Shown: piece by piece, positions 25,676-37,475 of the stretch | How positions within the stretch are numbered: position 1 is the first letter of the stretch | Layout: every line of letters starts with the position of its first letter | Assembly (NCBI GenBank): GCA_034509735.1 | Contig: JACGWO010000003.1 | Location: forward strand, 36,478,466 to 36,542,465 | Source: Sesamum alatum | Taxonomy: Eukaryota > Streptophyta > Magnoliopsida > Lamiales > Pedaliaceae | Direction of reading: 5' to 3' | DNA: 64,000 nucleotides | Made by a program: the position numbers and the translations under genes | Notes under the pieces: model-generated | Database searches by the model: none | What the model was told of the DNA's origin: nothing | Seen by the model: the letters and a program-made list of their open reading frames with translations, nothing else

Positions 25676-26064
25676 TAATATAAAATAAACCAACCATGTT
25701 GAGCTAATTTGCAGAAAAATTCATTGATTATCAACATTATTGTACGTACCCTTATTTTTACAAATTTCGATTTTCGCATGTACATCGATCCATTTGTGTG
25801 CTCTTGACAAAGATGAGAAGATACAAATAGACAGAAAAGGACTGGGAGTTGCATGTCCCGAAATTTGGTCTGCAACAAGAAAGATAGAAGATTTGTATAT
25901 ATTAATTTTCGTACATTCTTCATGGTCCTGAAACCATGACCATGACAATTCATACTATTAATTTAATATAATTATTTTAGAAATTAAGCTTAACTCAAAA
26001 GATGAGAGAAGAAAGGGGGAAAAAAAAAGGAACAGTTAATCTTGATACTTGGTATTTAATAGTA

Positions 26065-26892
26065 GGATAAATCTCATTTGTTGTCTCATATATTAGGCTT
26101 TGTTCAATTATGATCTCATTCATTACAAAAATCTCAATTTCAGGATAATATATTTCCGTTTGTCTCAATTTTGGTTCCAACGTCAAATAATTGACGAAAA
26201 ACGTTAAGTGATGTTTGAGGAGGCATGTGCCTCTCACATGCTCTCATACTCAGTGTATTTTGGTGAAATCAAACACAAGAAACACCTATTTCTTCCTCAG
26301 TTTCTTTTCATTTGCGAAATGCTTGCGAAAAACCCATCATAAGCCCCCCCCCCCCTTTTTTTCTTTTTGAATCTCCCATTGAAGACGCAAAGAAAAAGTG
26401 GATTTTTACGAGAAGAATTAACCTTCGGGAGCAAAGGTTCAGCGATTTCCCCCACCTGATTATGGTTCATCACAACCATAAAATCTTCTTTCCGGATTGG
26501 CGCTCGTCCATGAGGTTCTTATACATGCTTTCTTATCACAATAACACATGAGAGTTCTAATGTAGAAGTCCAATTACTTGTTGACTCAATTTTTTCGAAA
26601 ATAGAAGTGGAATTTGGGTGTTTTTGGAAGAGAGAAAATGGTGGATGAACCCTAATTTTTTACTTTTCCCTCTTTTTCTGTCATTCCATGTACTATTTTT
26701 GCCATAATACGCATCATGTGAGAGGCACATGCCTCCTTAAACGGCACTTAACATTTTCCGTCAATTATTTGACGTTGGGACCAAAATTAAGAAAAGTCGA
26801 AAGATATTGTCCTGAAATTGAGATTTTTGTATTGACATGGGACCAATATTGAACAGGACCCTAATATATAAAACAAAAAATGAGATTTACCC
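26065..26892. mobile_element. Mutator-type foldback element with perfect 9-bp target duplication
   Basis: The arms start GGATAAATCTCATTTGTTGTC-like and end inverted 'aatgagatttaccc'. The inner arms share 'gaggcatgtgcctctcacatg'-type inverted sequence. TTAATAGTA flanks both sides (26056-26064 and 26893-26901). The unpaired centre, about 26245-26700, is not repeat-like and contains overlapping frames; it may be captured host DNA. Confidence 0.88.
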
Positions 26893-26900
26893 TTAATAGT

Positions 26901-27180
26901 ACTAGTCGTCGTCGCACGCGATCCTTGCGAGCATATAAAAAAAAATTGTGTTATCAGATGAAGAAGAAAAAATTGTGAGGGAATGAGAAAGAAAGAAACA
27001 TGAGGGTAATGTGAGAGAAACGTGGAGTAGTGGGTTGAGTGGAAAAAAATTATAATTGTGAGATTATTAAAAAACATTAACATTACTATTTGGACCATTT
27101 TTTTTCTATGGGAAGAAATGAATTGAAGGGTAAATTTAATTATTCAAAAGTTGGTACGACAAAATGTATTCTTTTATATT
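26901..27180 (-). mobile_element. Helitron-like element, tandem copy A
   Basis: Read on the minus strand it ends in 'gcgacgacgactagt', the same 3' terminus type as the 24655 element. It is followed head-to-tail by copy B. Shared blocks include 'cacgcgatcc', 'gagagaaacgtggagtagtg' and 'gggttgag'. Confidence 0.6.
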
Positions 27181-27410
27181 ACTAGTCGTTGCTGCACGCG
27201 ATCCTGCGAACATATAAAAAAGAATTGTGATGTAAAATGAAGAGAAAAAAAGAAATATGTGAAGGAATGATAAAGAAACGTGGAGTAAAGTGAGAGAAAC
27301 CTGGAGTAGTGGGTTGAGAAGAAAAAATATTGAAATTACTATTCTGACCTATAATTCTTTTAAGGAAAGAAACAAATTAAAGGGCTACGCCAAAATATAT
27401 TTTTTATATT
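27181..27410 (-). mobile_element. Helitron-like element, tandem copy B
   Basis: This is a second direct copy beginning ACTAGTCGTTGCTGCACGCG, about 230 bp, shortened relative to copy A. Helitrons are known to insert next to one another at their 3' ends. Confidence 0.6.
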
Positions 27411-27864
27411 AGAATATATTTTAAATATTTATCCATAGGGTTAAATGAATTTATTCCCTTGGGATATGGAAATAAGAAAAAAAAAAAAAGAGAATTATCA
27501 AATTACCCCATGTCATTGGGAAATAAAGTAAATTACTTCCCTATCTATACCATTATTAGGGGATAATTTGCTTTATTTCTCAAAATACAAGGGGCAATTT
27601 ATTAATCTTTCTTTACAAAAGGTTTTTTGCCCATTTATCATCATATAGGGGTAAAATGCATTTTACCTTCTATCGATATAATATAATTTTTTCGTTTGGG
27701 ATTTTCATTTTTAGGGTAATATTTTTTGAATTTTGTCCGATTTTTGACTGGCAAATGCTGATGGGAAGTATGCATGTAATTTCTTAAAGTCGAGAAAGTA
27801 CATTGTAATATAATAAAACTTCACGGGCCTCCAATGTAATTAGCTCTAAAAATTAAACCAAATA

Positions 27865-28025
27865 AAGAAAAAAGGGTAGAAAAAATAGGAGGATTCCCTA
27901 GAGTGGTATATAGGCAAATTGGTAGTCCAAACTCCAAAGGTCATTGAACTTTAATTTTATTCTATTTTTTGTGGCAACGACCCGTAAATCGATCACTTTC
28001 ATCGTTACAAATCTCAATTTTATAT
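27865..28025. repeat. NAC-proximal duplicate of 19760-19935
   Basis: Same orientation as the copy 8 kb upstream; it ends about 290 bases before the NAC start codon, so part of the NAC promoter region exists twice in this window. Confidence 0.75.
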
Positions 28026-28230
28026 GATCTTAGTGGAGACGCGGTGACGAAGTCGTCCTCTGAACACACTTGCGATTCGATAAAAATACAGGACAACTGT
28101 ACAACTCGAACAAAACCTAAAAGAATACGCACGGAGAAACACATCTATTATTTTCTTGATAAGTGCGTGGAAATTTCCATTGAACACAGTCACTACACAC
28201 GTCACACTCATCTCCCTCAAATCTCTTTCC

Positions 28231-28238
28231 CCATAAAT
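28231..28238 (+). promoter_or_regulatory. Possible TATA box of the NAC gene
   Basis: CCATAAATA-type sequence lies 77-84 bases before the preferred ATG at 28315. An out-of-frame ATG at 28251 would lie at or just upstream of the inferred start site. Confidence 0.3.
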
Positions 28239-28314
28239 ACACGTAAAAGTATGGGTTGCAAGAACATGGACCATAGCCTTACTTCATTACATGAGCTCCT
28301 GTCTAGTTACTTAC

Positions 28315-30781
28315 ATGGATGCTCCCTTACCAGGTTTCAGATTCTACCCTACGGAGCAAGAATTGCTGTCTTTCTATCTGCATCATAAGATCAGAGGCAC
28401 AAGAATGGACATCGATAGGGTTATACCCGTCGTCCACATTTACGATTACAATCCATGGGATCTTCCACGTACGTAATTATGAGTTCAATATCGACCATTT
28501 TCTTGATTTTTTGATCGTTTTGCTTCTTCACATGACTTGCAAGATTTGTATATAGAACAACCAGATCGAATTTTCTGTTACAAATTCTCGTCATATTGCA
28601 CTTAACGTGCATCTATAGTTAGAACTAGGGTCGTCATGGTTTCCATCTTGGACCCTACACATGTCAAGAATATTTGTGTGCTCGCATGTTTATAATTATT
28701 ACATATTACTACATGGAAACCTGCAGAATTTGCGGGAGAGCTTTGTCCGGAAGACAGCGAGCAGTGGTTCTTCTTCATTCCGAGGCAAGAAAGGGAAGCC
28801 CGGGGAGGAAGGCCGAACCGGCTGACGCCGGAAGGGTACTGGAAAGCAACTGGCTCTCCTGGTGAAGTCTACTCGTCGGAAAACCACAGAATTGGGCAGA
28901 AGAAAACCATGGTTTTCTACAAGGGACGAGCTAATCACCGGGGGAGGAAGACCGAGTGGAAAATGAACGAGTACAAGATCTTTGTCACTGATCATGAAGC
29001 TTCCTCCTCGTCTGGTGAAAATTTGAAGGTCTGAATCTGATTCGAATTTGTTCTTACATGATTATAGGATGATATGTAGTTTATGAGTTGCATGTTTCTT
29101 GCAATTGGGGTTGATTAGTTCCAGGTTTATTAGGAACTAAATCTGGGAATGGAGCAATATTTCTCGGCACATACACTTATTTTTCTTTTTTTATTCGATT
29201 TGGATATGCTGGAGTTGAAAAATAAATTAAATTAATTATCGTAAAATTTCCTATTTTAAGGGTTTATTTGAGTTCAAATTGTTAAATGTAGCATACTAAT
29301 TTTGACATTGAAAAATAAATCAAACTGCTCAATACTCCGTACAGGATCGGTGGTTATTTGAGGCTAGGCTGAAAATAAACTTAGCTACTTGATACCGTCA
29401 CAAGTTTGAGGGTTTAGAGCTTATAATTGACTAGTTTATTAAATATAATATATTATGTTGGAGGTGAAAAATAATCAAGTTACTTAATTGGTACTAGCTC
29501 GTTGTAAGATTGAGGAATAAGAGTCAAAAGTTTAAAAGTATTTCTGGTATTATAATTTAAGTTAAATGGTTTTTCGTCCTTTAATTTTATAAAATAACAT
29601 TTCGGTCATGTATTTTTTCAATTTTCCAGATTTCAATTCTTTTTTTTCGTTGAAATTTACCATTCTTGTCTAAAAAATGTGTATGCGTATCACGTCACTT
29701 TTTAAAATTATGGCTACTGTTCTTATCTGCTCATTTTTTTGCCAGCATTTTTGGTCCTTTAAATTTCTAGGGTAGCATTTTCGTCATGCATCTTTTTAAT
29801 TTTCGTGATTTCAGTTATTTTTCATCGGAGTCCACTCTTCTAGTCGGTGGAGGTGAACCCCGGCGAAAAAAAGTAACTACAAATGTGAAAATTAAAAAGA
29901 TGTAGAACCAAAATGGTACCTAATAAAGTTAAATAACGAAAATACCAAATAACTTAAGTTACGCGCGAGACCAAATATACATTTAAGCCGTTTGTTAAAT
30001 TTAACATATTGGAGTTGAAAAATAAATCAAGTTACTCCATACACATCATAAGATTGAAAATATTAATGGTTTATTTGAGCCTAGTTTTTTAAATATAATT
30101 ACACACTAGGATTGAACTTATTTTTTGATTCTGTAAGGTTTGAAGTTTGGTTCAAGTTCGACTTGATTATTAGAAAAAGACAAATTAAGAACGTGAAAGA
30201 ATATCAAGTTGCTCTTAGTCGTCTTTAAGAATATCAAGTTGTTCTTAGTCGTTTTTAGGTCAATTAAACTTTTTTTCAAGGTAACAATCAGACAAGACTC
30301 GGACACAGTTGCGTGTCCAACTTGACTTGATTTACCTATTCTCTGCATGCATATCAAAAATGTGCAGAAGGGATTTGGAAAAATGTCCTGTAACCCTCAA
30401 AACCCTAATTAATGACGATCCATAAAATAAACCCTAATAAGCCAAGATTTACATGTAACTTAATTACAGGTGACTGAAGAATACCGTTTGTGCCGAATTT
30501 ACAAGAGATCAAGATCCTTGAGGGCATTTGACCGGCGGCCGCTGCTCGAGGTGGCCGTGACAGGCGACCAACAGGCGGAGCACCGACAGCAGCCGGTGTC
30601 GGAGTTGGTGGCAGGTGATCATCAGGCGGCGGCGGTGGACCACCAGCAACATCATTGCACTACTCAGGCAGTGGCTATCAATGATTCATCCTCAGGGGAC
30701 CATAACACCAATCATGAAAACAATTGGGATAACGAACCCTTGTGGGATTGGGAAGATCTCAACTGGTTTTATCTACCATGA
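28315..30781 (+). CDS. NAC-domain transcription factor (3 exons)
   Basis: Exons are 28315-28468, 28727-29028 and 30470-30781 (GT-AG, in frame), giving 255 residues. NAC factors are plant DNA-binding transcription regulators. Subdomains A to E are readable in order: [18 protein letters not shown] (A), [16 protein letters not shown] (B/C), [10 protein letters not shown] then [15 protein letters not shown] (C), [20 protein letters not shown] and [10 protein letters not shown] (D), and [12 protein letters not shown] (E). The C-terminal region is short, His/Gln/Asn-rich and ends in an acidic aromatic tail ([15 protein letters not shown]), a likely activation motif. The length resembles the NAC090 type of small NACs. 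An in-frame ATG at 28291 would add eight residues; I prefer 28315 because the domain follows directly. Intron 2 (1.44 kb) holds a MITE. Confidence 0.9.
29550..29995. mobile_element. Foldback MITE in NAC intron 2
   Basis: Same family as 25240-25675: the right end reads 'gagaccaaatatacatttaag' and the left end reads 'ttaagttaaatgg' followed by 'cggtcatg'. It is located in the long second intron and does not affect coding. Confidence 0.55.
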
Positions 30782-31108
30782 GATAGGAATGAATTAATTA
30801 GGAGTAATTATATAATTAATTAATAATAATGACTGCTCCTAATTATCAAGTGCTGATTGGTTACTTGTTTTGAGTGGAATTTTGCTTGTAGATTTCATCA
30901 TGTGAACTGATTAAGTGCGTGAAATGGGGTTTAGGAGCTGAATTGTGTTTTAATTAATTTGGAATTGTAATTGTTTGTACTTTGTACCATGTATTATGAT
31001 CAAGTTTTACTTTCATGATAACTTGTTTAATTTATAAGACAAATATTTCGAAGTTTGTCTTCACTAATTCATCCTCAAACAAACTATAAAATCACTGATC
31101 TTTACCTA

Positions 31109-31381
31109 CACTATAAATGACTATGATAAACCAATACTAGTAAGCATAGTCAAACAAAAACAATACAAAACTTAAATTTTTACCACAATTAATCTATATT
31201 TTTGCCATAATTTTTAGTTATAGTCAAAATATTTGTCAAGATTTTAGTTACAGCTAATGTTTTGGCCTCACTTGCAAAAATATTAATGGCTAATGATCGT
31301 TGCAAATCGTGATTAATTTGTATTTGATAATTTTTTTACCATAGTAATTAATTATAACAAAAAGTCATATTTATTTTGGTG
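31109..31381. mobile_element. CACTA-like MITE, degenerate copy 2
   Basis: It starts CACTATAAATGACTATG and ends in GTG after 'aaaagtcatatttatttt'. The interior matches the 24263 family ('ttagttatagtcaaaat', 'gatcgttgcaaatcgtg'). Confidence 0.55.
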
Positions 31382-31389
31382 ACACTCCA

Positions 31390-32400
31390 ACTTCAACCTT
31401 TTCCCAAATACTTAAAGGTTATCCTTTTTCCACTTTTCTTTTCAAATACTCGTAACTTTCAGTGCAACTAAATTTACCAACTTTTTCCTACTACAAAAGT
31501 AAAATTTTTTGCAAACACCTCGTAAAAGTTATGTGAATAGGATTTAATCTATTAAGTCTTTCCACGGTATAAAACTTGTTATGTGATTGTCTATTTCCTT
31601 AAATTATGTACTAATAAATTCTATAAACACATCAATCAATTATATGATAAATATAATTAATTATTTTTTATAGATGATAAATATAATTAACTTGAGTTGG
31701 GTTATCTCTAGTTTGGATTAATTTATAAATTTTTAAACGACTTATGACATATTTGAGAATTTATAAAATATTTAATAATTTTTTAAAATAAAATATTAAC
31801 TGCCGGTAAAAGAAATTGAAGTTTATAACTAATTTTAGCTAGAACTTTAATAAATTAATTCAGATTTGACAATAAAATTATTATCTTAACTATTTTATCA
31901 AATATTTCAAAAGATTATCTTAAAAAATAAAGTCTAATATGAATAACATTAAATTGATTTAAATTTAAGATGATATCTCAAAAAATAATTTACAACGAAA
32001 ATTTATAAAATTAATAGGATTTTAATATAAAAAATTTACTACGAAAAATGAAAATAAATCCATCAAAGAAAAATGAAAATACAGTGATTAGATTGACCTA
32101 CCAAATGGGCTATCCCCACCGTTGATTCCGGATCTTGAAATGGAGCCACTTACACCGATACCCGATCCGGACTCTACCCGGAACCGGCCATAAAGTAATT
32201 TGGGTAAACGGGTACCCTACCTACACAGTCCAATCACGGGTCAAAGTTCAAACTTCACCAGAGACCGAAGGAACTGAAGTGAAGGAAGCTCTGCAGTCTG
32301 CAGTTGTATTTCAATTTCTCGGTGTAAACCAGCAAAAACCCTAATCCCTAGTCCAGTAACATAGAAATGCTACCTGTTTTCTTAAGTTTGATTCGCGCTA
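31390..32400. other. AT-rich intergenic DNA and ELM1 upstream region
   Basis: No gene is seen up to the ELM1 start. Around 32110-32340 the composition becomes balanced (GGATCC-, CCGGA-type sequence), as expected for promoter and 5' UTR. An in-frame TAA precedes the ELM1 ATG. Confidence 0.5.
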
Positions 32401-32407
32401 TTCATGG

Positions 32408-35400
32408 ATGAGCTCAATGCAAACAGTCAGGAGAGCAATTGTGATCGGCAACGGCTTCGCCGGTGCAGAGAATCAGTGTATTGGCTTGGTTCGGGCTCTT
32501 GGGCTCTCCGACAAATGCACTTTATATGTAAGCAGCTTTTGGATTTAGTTAAGTCTGAATTTAAAATGGCGGCAGATATTATTTAGGCTTTCTCGAATTG
32601 ATTGAATGCTGGTCAGTCGTCACGAATATATTTCCAGGCGATGAAATCTGAGTGAATAGACAGTTTATTGCTGTTTTTGCTTATAGTTCAATGTGATATC
32701 TCCTAATTTTCATTATGTTTGCAGCGTGTTAATCGGCCGAGAGGGGGAATCAATGAAAGACTTCATTGGTTGCCGGTTTCGGTTCATAAACAATTAGAGC
32801 ATGCTTTTAAGTGGATGCGCGAATGGCGATGCCTAGGGAAGAAATTGGTGCCTCTTCCAGCTGAAGGAAAAGGTGTTATAGGCTTAGTGCGGATGTTGTG
32901 TTATCATTAGTTTGTAATTATGTCCCGAAAAAGGGATCATTGAATTTTCTCCGGATGAATAATTATCTTTTCTTCATCTTAGATGTGTTGGAGGCAAATG
33001 CACGGCATATTTCGAAAGTCGCACGGGACACATTTGAGAGGTACCTGTTGCTCTTTCTCGTTTTTTGGCGGTTCTTTTTAAACTGATACTGAGGAAAATC
33101 GGTTAATTTACTTTGATTACTGCAAAAGCCTTGCAGGTGTGATATGGACAACGTTGCAGTACATTTAGGATTGCAAGTTCTTTTATATATATATATATAT
33201 ATTTATTCTTTTGAGAACATGTTACTTCAAACGCGCCACATCCAGAGCATTCTCTTATTGGCAGAACCTTTTCTATTGAGATATTTGACTTAGTACATTC
33301 CTAATTATCATTGTGCTTGAAAAATGACATCATATGAGTCTATGACCATCATTGTTGTATGGTGTGATGGTTCTCATTTTAGATTTGGATGCTGGAAGTA
33401 AAGAAAACATCTATATGAGCAGCACATGCAAAATTTCTCTGGATCCAACATGACCATTCCTTCTCTACTCTTGGACATTATGAACTGAAATTGATTTAAA
33501 TTGTTTATTCCAGGGAGGGTAGAATTCGATGTGATTATAGGCTTATGATTACTGAGCATATGGGCACATATATGTGGGTGATCTAGATGCCTTTCTGTCC
33601 TTTCTGAGCTTTACTTTTAAAATTGTCTTAGGGATGGCCCCATCTTGGTGGTTGCATCAGGTCGCGATACCATTGCTGTTGCAAGTTCCATTAAGCAGTT
33701 AGTTCCAGAAAATGTTTTTCTTGTTCAGGTAGATGAGGTGCTAAATATTAAATCTATCAAATAAATCTAAGTAGCCATTTGCTTTGATTTGCCTTGATAT
33801 ATAGCTATGTACAGTATGAGAAAAAGATAAGTGGTCGGATGTACTACATTCTTTGCATAGAGTATTCAAACATATGTTTGTTGCTATTATTGAATTTCTT
33901 TTATTTTGGATTTTTCCGTATGAAATTACTCTTTTGCTTTCAACAATGCGTAAATCTTTTAGATTCTGCTGATGGTTTGAGTTCTTCGTTCATATTACCA
34001 TTTAGCTAACTCTAGCAGAATGATAGTTCTTCTAGTTTTGAAGTTTATGCAAAATAAGCATGGTTCCTAACCTACCACGATAAAGTGTAACATTATCATG
34101 CAATCTGCAATTTGAGTAATACTTGTGGGTTTGAATTATTACATTGATTTGATACACAAATCATTTAAATATGCATGCAGGTTTGCCCTACAGGCATTGA
34201 TATCTTATACTATTTTCTTTCAGATACAACATCCGCGCTCTCGTCTACACAGATTTGATCTAGTGATAACACCTCGCCATGATTATTACCCCTTAATGCC
34301 TGAGGCACAAAAACAAATCCCTTTGTTCCTGAGAAGGTGGGTAACACCTCGAGAACCTCCTGATAAACGTCTGGTATGTTCTTCCTTGGTTGAGAGCTGC
34401 AGAAACTATTCGTTTGAAATAATTCCCGTTGTCTGCCATTTTGAATTATATGTAGATTATAGGCTTTGCTGAGCTAGATGTTGTTTTTAGGTCCTTACAG
34501 TGGGTGCCCTTCACCAGGCTGATTCTGTTGCTTTGAGAAATGCAGCTTCTGCTTGGCATGATGAGATGGCAATGTTGCCTAAACCGTTACTTGTCGTTTC
34601 CATTGGAGGGCCTACAAGTAGGTTATGGACTGGACTAATCCTTATATCTTTCTATGCTAAAAACTATTGTTGGCAGCTGATCTAATATACTTTCGCTTGG
34701 TTCTATCTGGTTATTCATAGTAAACCTGCGCTCCATCGCTCTGTTTTTTATTTCAAATTTTGGATGTGACATATGATCTTCCTATGCGGCATCTTGTAAC
34801 TTTTTTTATTATGTCTAATCTAATAATTTACAATGTTTCCTTTTCAAATTGTGAAGGTTCATCATTGCTCCGCGTGTAGCCTCTTATTAGGTTCATGAAT
34901 ATGAGCTGCCTTTTGAGGGTTCTTTCTTTTCTTCCTCTCTTTTTAGGACATTGCAGATATGGTGCAGATCTAGCAACACAGCTGACAGCCTCATTGAGGA
35001 GTGTTCTCCCAACTTGTGGCAGCCTCAGAATATCATTTTCTCGTCGAACCCCCAAGCTCGTCTGTACACTTTCCAGAGTTTTATATAATTATCCATCTAA
35101 GGCTAAATGCTCATTCATGCTGTGGTGAACAGGTGTCTGACGTCCTTGTGGCTGAACTCTCAAACCATCCTAAAGTCTACATTTGGAACGGTGAAGGTAC
35201 TGAGTTGGTTCAGTTTACCTGTTCTTGTAACATCACTTACAAAAGTAATTTTAAGGTTCTGTTAGATTGCAATTGATGTAGTCATCTCTCATGTATATTT
35301 CCCCAAAATTGGCTAAAGGAGACAAGAGGATACACATTAATGACATTCAACAAAAACCAAAGTTGATTTTTAAGATATGCATTATATCTCATTGTAACAT

Positions 35401-36366
35401 TCTTGCTTTCCGATTTTCCATTGGACAAGTCAACTGACATGCACCTTTGTCACACTGTTCAGGTCCAAATCCACACATGGGACATCTAGCTTTTGCAGAT
35501 GCTTTTGTTATCACAGCTGATTCAGTAAGTATGTTGAGTGAGGCTTGCAGCACAGGGTATGTGACAGTATATATCTATTAATAAGAAAACTGCGGCTTTG
35601 TCTTCTTCACAAATTTGGTTTTCTTTCTGTGTCTGAATCGTTGAAGTGCAGGAAGCCTGTCTATGTGATTGGCTCTGAGCGGTGTACATGGAAGTTTGCA
35701 TATTTTCTCAAATCCCTCCAGTGTAGAGGTGCAATTCGACCATTCACTGGTGAAGAAAACGTGAGCAGTTGCTACCTTCTTTGTCAGTTGTTATCTGATG
35801 TAAATTTTTTAGGGTAAATTACATCAACACCGCTTGAGGTTAGATCTAATTACACAAACAACATTGCCCTTTGACAAGTATACCCGCAAAATCAAATCTA
35901 ATTACACAAACACTTCCTATTTTTGCAAACTTACAAGTACACCCTGGGGGGGGGGGGGGGTGTCGATGTAAATTTTTGCGCATGAGGGGGAGTCGATTTA
36001 AATTACAATTACAACCTCATGGGTGCACTGGTAATTTGCAACGGGCACGAGGTATCTGTGTAATCAGACCTAACCTCAGGGAGTGTTTGTGTAATTTACC
36101 CAAATTTAAGAAGAGAAGGTTTTTCTTCTCGAGACTAGTGGCGTGCTTGTTCAAGATGACTGATGTATAAAGATTAATGTGACAATAAATATACATCATC
36201 ACCTATAGTTGCATATTATGTCAAGGATAAACATCGCTCATCTTGTATCTTGATTCTCCAGATTTCTGAAAATTGGCACTACTCCCCACTATGTGATACT
36301 AAGAAGGCTGCTGACGAAGTGATTAAGGCACTTGCTGAACGCGGGTGGAGATTGCAGCCACAATGA
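32408..36366 (+). CDS. ELM1: ELM1-type mitochondrial fission protein (11 exons)
   Basis: ELM1 is a plant-specific protein on the mitochondrial outer surface that recruits dynamin-related DRP3A/B for fission. Exons: 32408-32527, 32725-32872, 32983-33040, 33632-33728, 34224-34373, 34491-34617, 34947-35059, 35133-35196, 35463-35556, 35652-35760 and 36262-36366. All use GT-AG and keep frame, giving 394 residues (Arabidopsis about 427). Family blocks appear in order: AIVIGNGFAGAENQCIGLVR, RVNRPRGGINERLHWLPVS, VASGRDTIAVASSIKQL, IQHPRSRLHRFDLVITPRHD, TVGALHQADS, CRYGADLATQL, PKVYIWNGEGPNPHMGHLAF, ADSVSMLSEACSTGKPVYVI and ALAERGWRLQ. The start is the first in-frame ATG after a stop. An ATG at 32417 is also possible. 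The N-terminus is shorter than in Arabidopsis. The exon 7 donor (CTC|GTCTGT) is the weakest splice call. Confidence 0.93.
35812..36100. mobile_element. MITE with poly-G core in ELM1 intron 10
   Basis: The ends are GGGTAAATTACATCAACAC and GTGTTTGTGTAATTTACCC; a run of about 15 G lies at 35946-35960. It is the same family as 18533-18794. It lies wholly inside intron 10. Confidence 0.8.
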
Positions 36367-36369
36367 ATT

Positions 36370-37350
36370 TCCATATAATGGCATGGTAACGTTTACGGTC
36401 ATTATGCATGCATAATACTGAGTCGATGAAAGCGAATATCTAATCAAGAAACTCCGAGGTGTACACTGGTGTTAAGGGCTAATAATCACAGCTAGGTGCC
36501 GTCACCCGATCAAATGAGATGAAACTGATAAGTTACTTTTGACTGCACATGGATTTCTTGAGAAATATCAGTTCATTTTTGCATGTTCTTGATTGTTTAT
36601 AGATTATTTTGTATCAGATTCTCTCATTTTTATGGTATGTCTAATGCTCAGTTTCAGCTGTAGCTAACATTATTGCTTCTTATCATTCAAATTGGAATGG
36701 TTTATTGAGCCTGATTGTATTTTGAATGTTCTAAACTCGAACAATTATGTATGCTATACGTGTGATGATTTTCATGTATAAATTTCATCCGCTTTTTCTT
36801 GTGGAAAAGCTAAAAGCAGATGTTCTTATTATAATTTGCTCTAGTGGATTAGGGAAGGTGTTTGTTATTAGTTGACTAATCATGCCAATAATAAATTAGT
36901 TTATGATCTCCACCATTTATTCCTTACGTTTGCCATACAATTTTAAAATAATCCTCTTTGACTTGTGACCAAATTAGAAAAGCCCTTTCCACAAACATGA
37001 CCATTTGGTTTGAGAGTTAATTCCCAAATAATTCAAAATTGTTTAAATAAATCAATAATTTTAAATCATATCAAATATTAATAATTCGAGCAAAACCTGA
37101 TTGGCTAATTTGCAAATCTTAATTATCACTATTTTTATAAATAATTTTAATCAACATTATTCTAGTCCACCATTAATCTAATGTCCACCCATCTGCCCCA
37201 ACAAAGCATTCCAACTTATAATTCAAAAAGTGATCAAATTATGATCCAACCCTAACAAAAAAGCTACCAACAACTCTTCTTGCTCCATTATCTTTACACT
37301 ACATCATCCCACTTTTAATTTCCATCAACTCTTGTTAGCAACCTTAAACC
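36370..37350. other. ELM1 3' flank and CASP upstream region
   Basis: AT-rich sequence without a reading frame of note. It becomes AC-rich toward 37180-37340, ahead of the CASP TATA box. Confidence 0.5.
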
Positions 37351-37355
37351 ATCAC

Positions 37356-37363
37356 TATATAAA
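37356..37363 (+). promoter_or_regulatory. TATA box of the CASP gene
   Basis: TATATAAA lies 113-120 bases before the CASP ATG, preceded by C/A-rich sequence and followed by a typical A/C-rich leader. Confidence 0.7.
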
Positions 37364-37475
37364 CAAGCTTCTCCCCATTCCCAAACACACCACAAGCTTA
37401 ATTTAAGCTCTCTTAGCTATCAAGAAAAAGCAGCTAAAAAACAAAAGCTACGAGCTAATTCTCAGAAATCAAGAG

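Noticed and set aside
26312..26551. 79-codon frame in the centre of the 26-kb element
   Set aside because: No family resemblance and its start falls in a poly-C/poly-T region; kept only as a capture question.
28251..28390. Out-of-frame ATG frame overlapping the NAC start
   Set aside because: It lies at or upstream of the inferred transcription start and encodes no known peptide.
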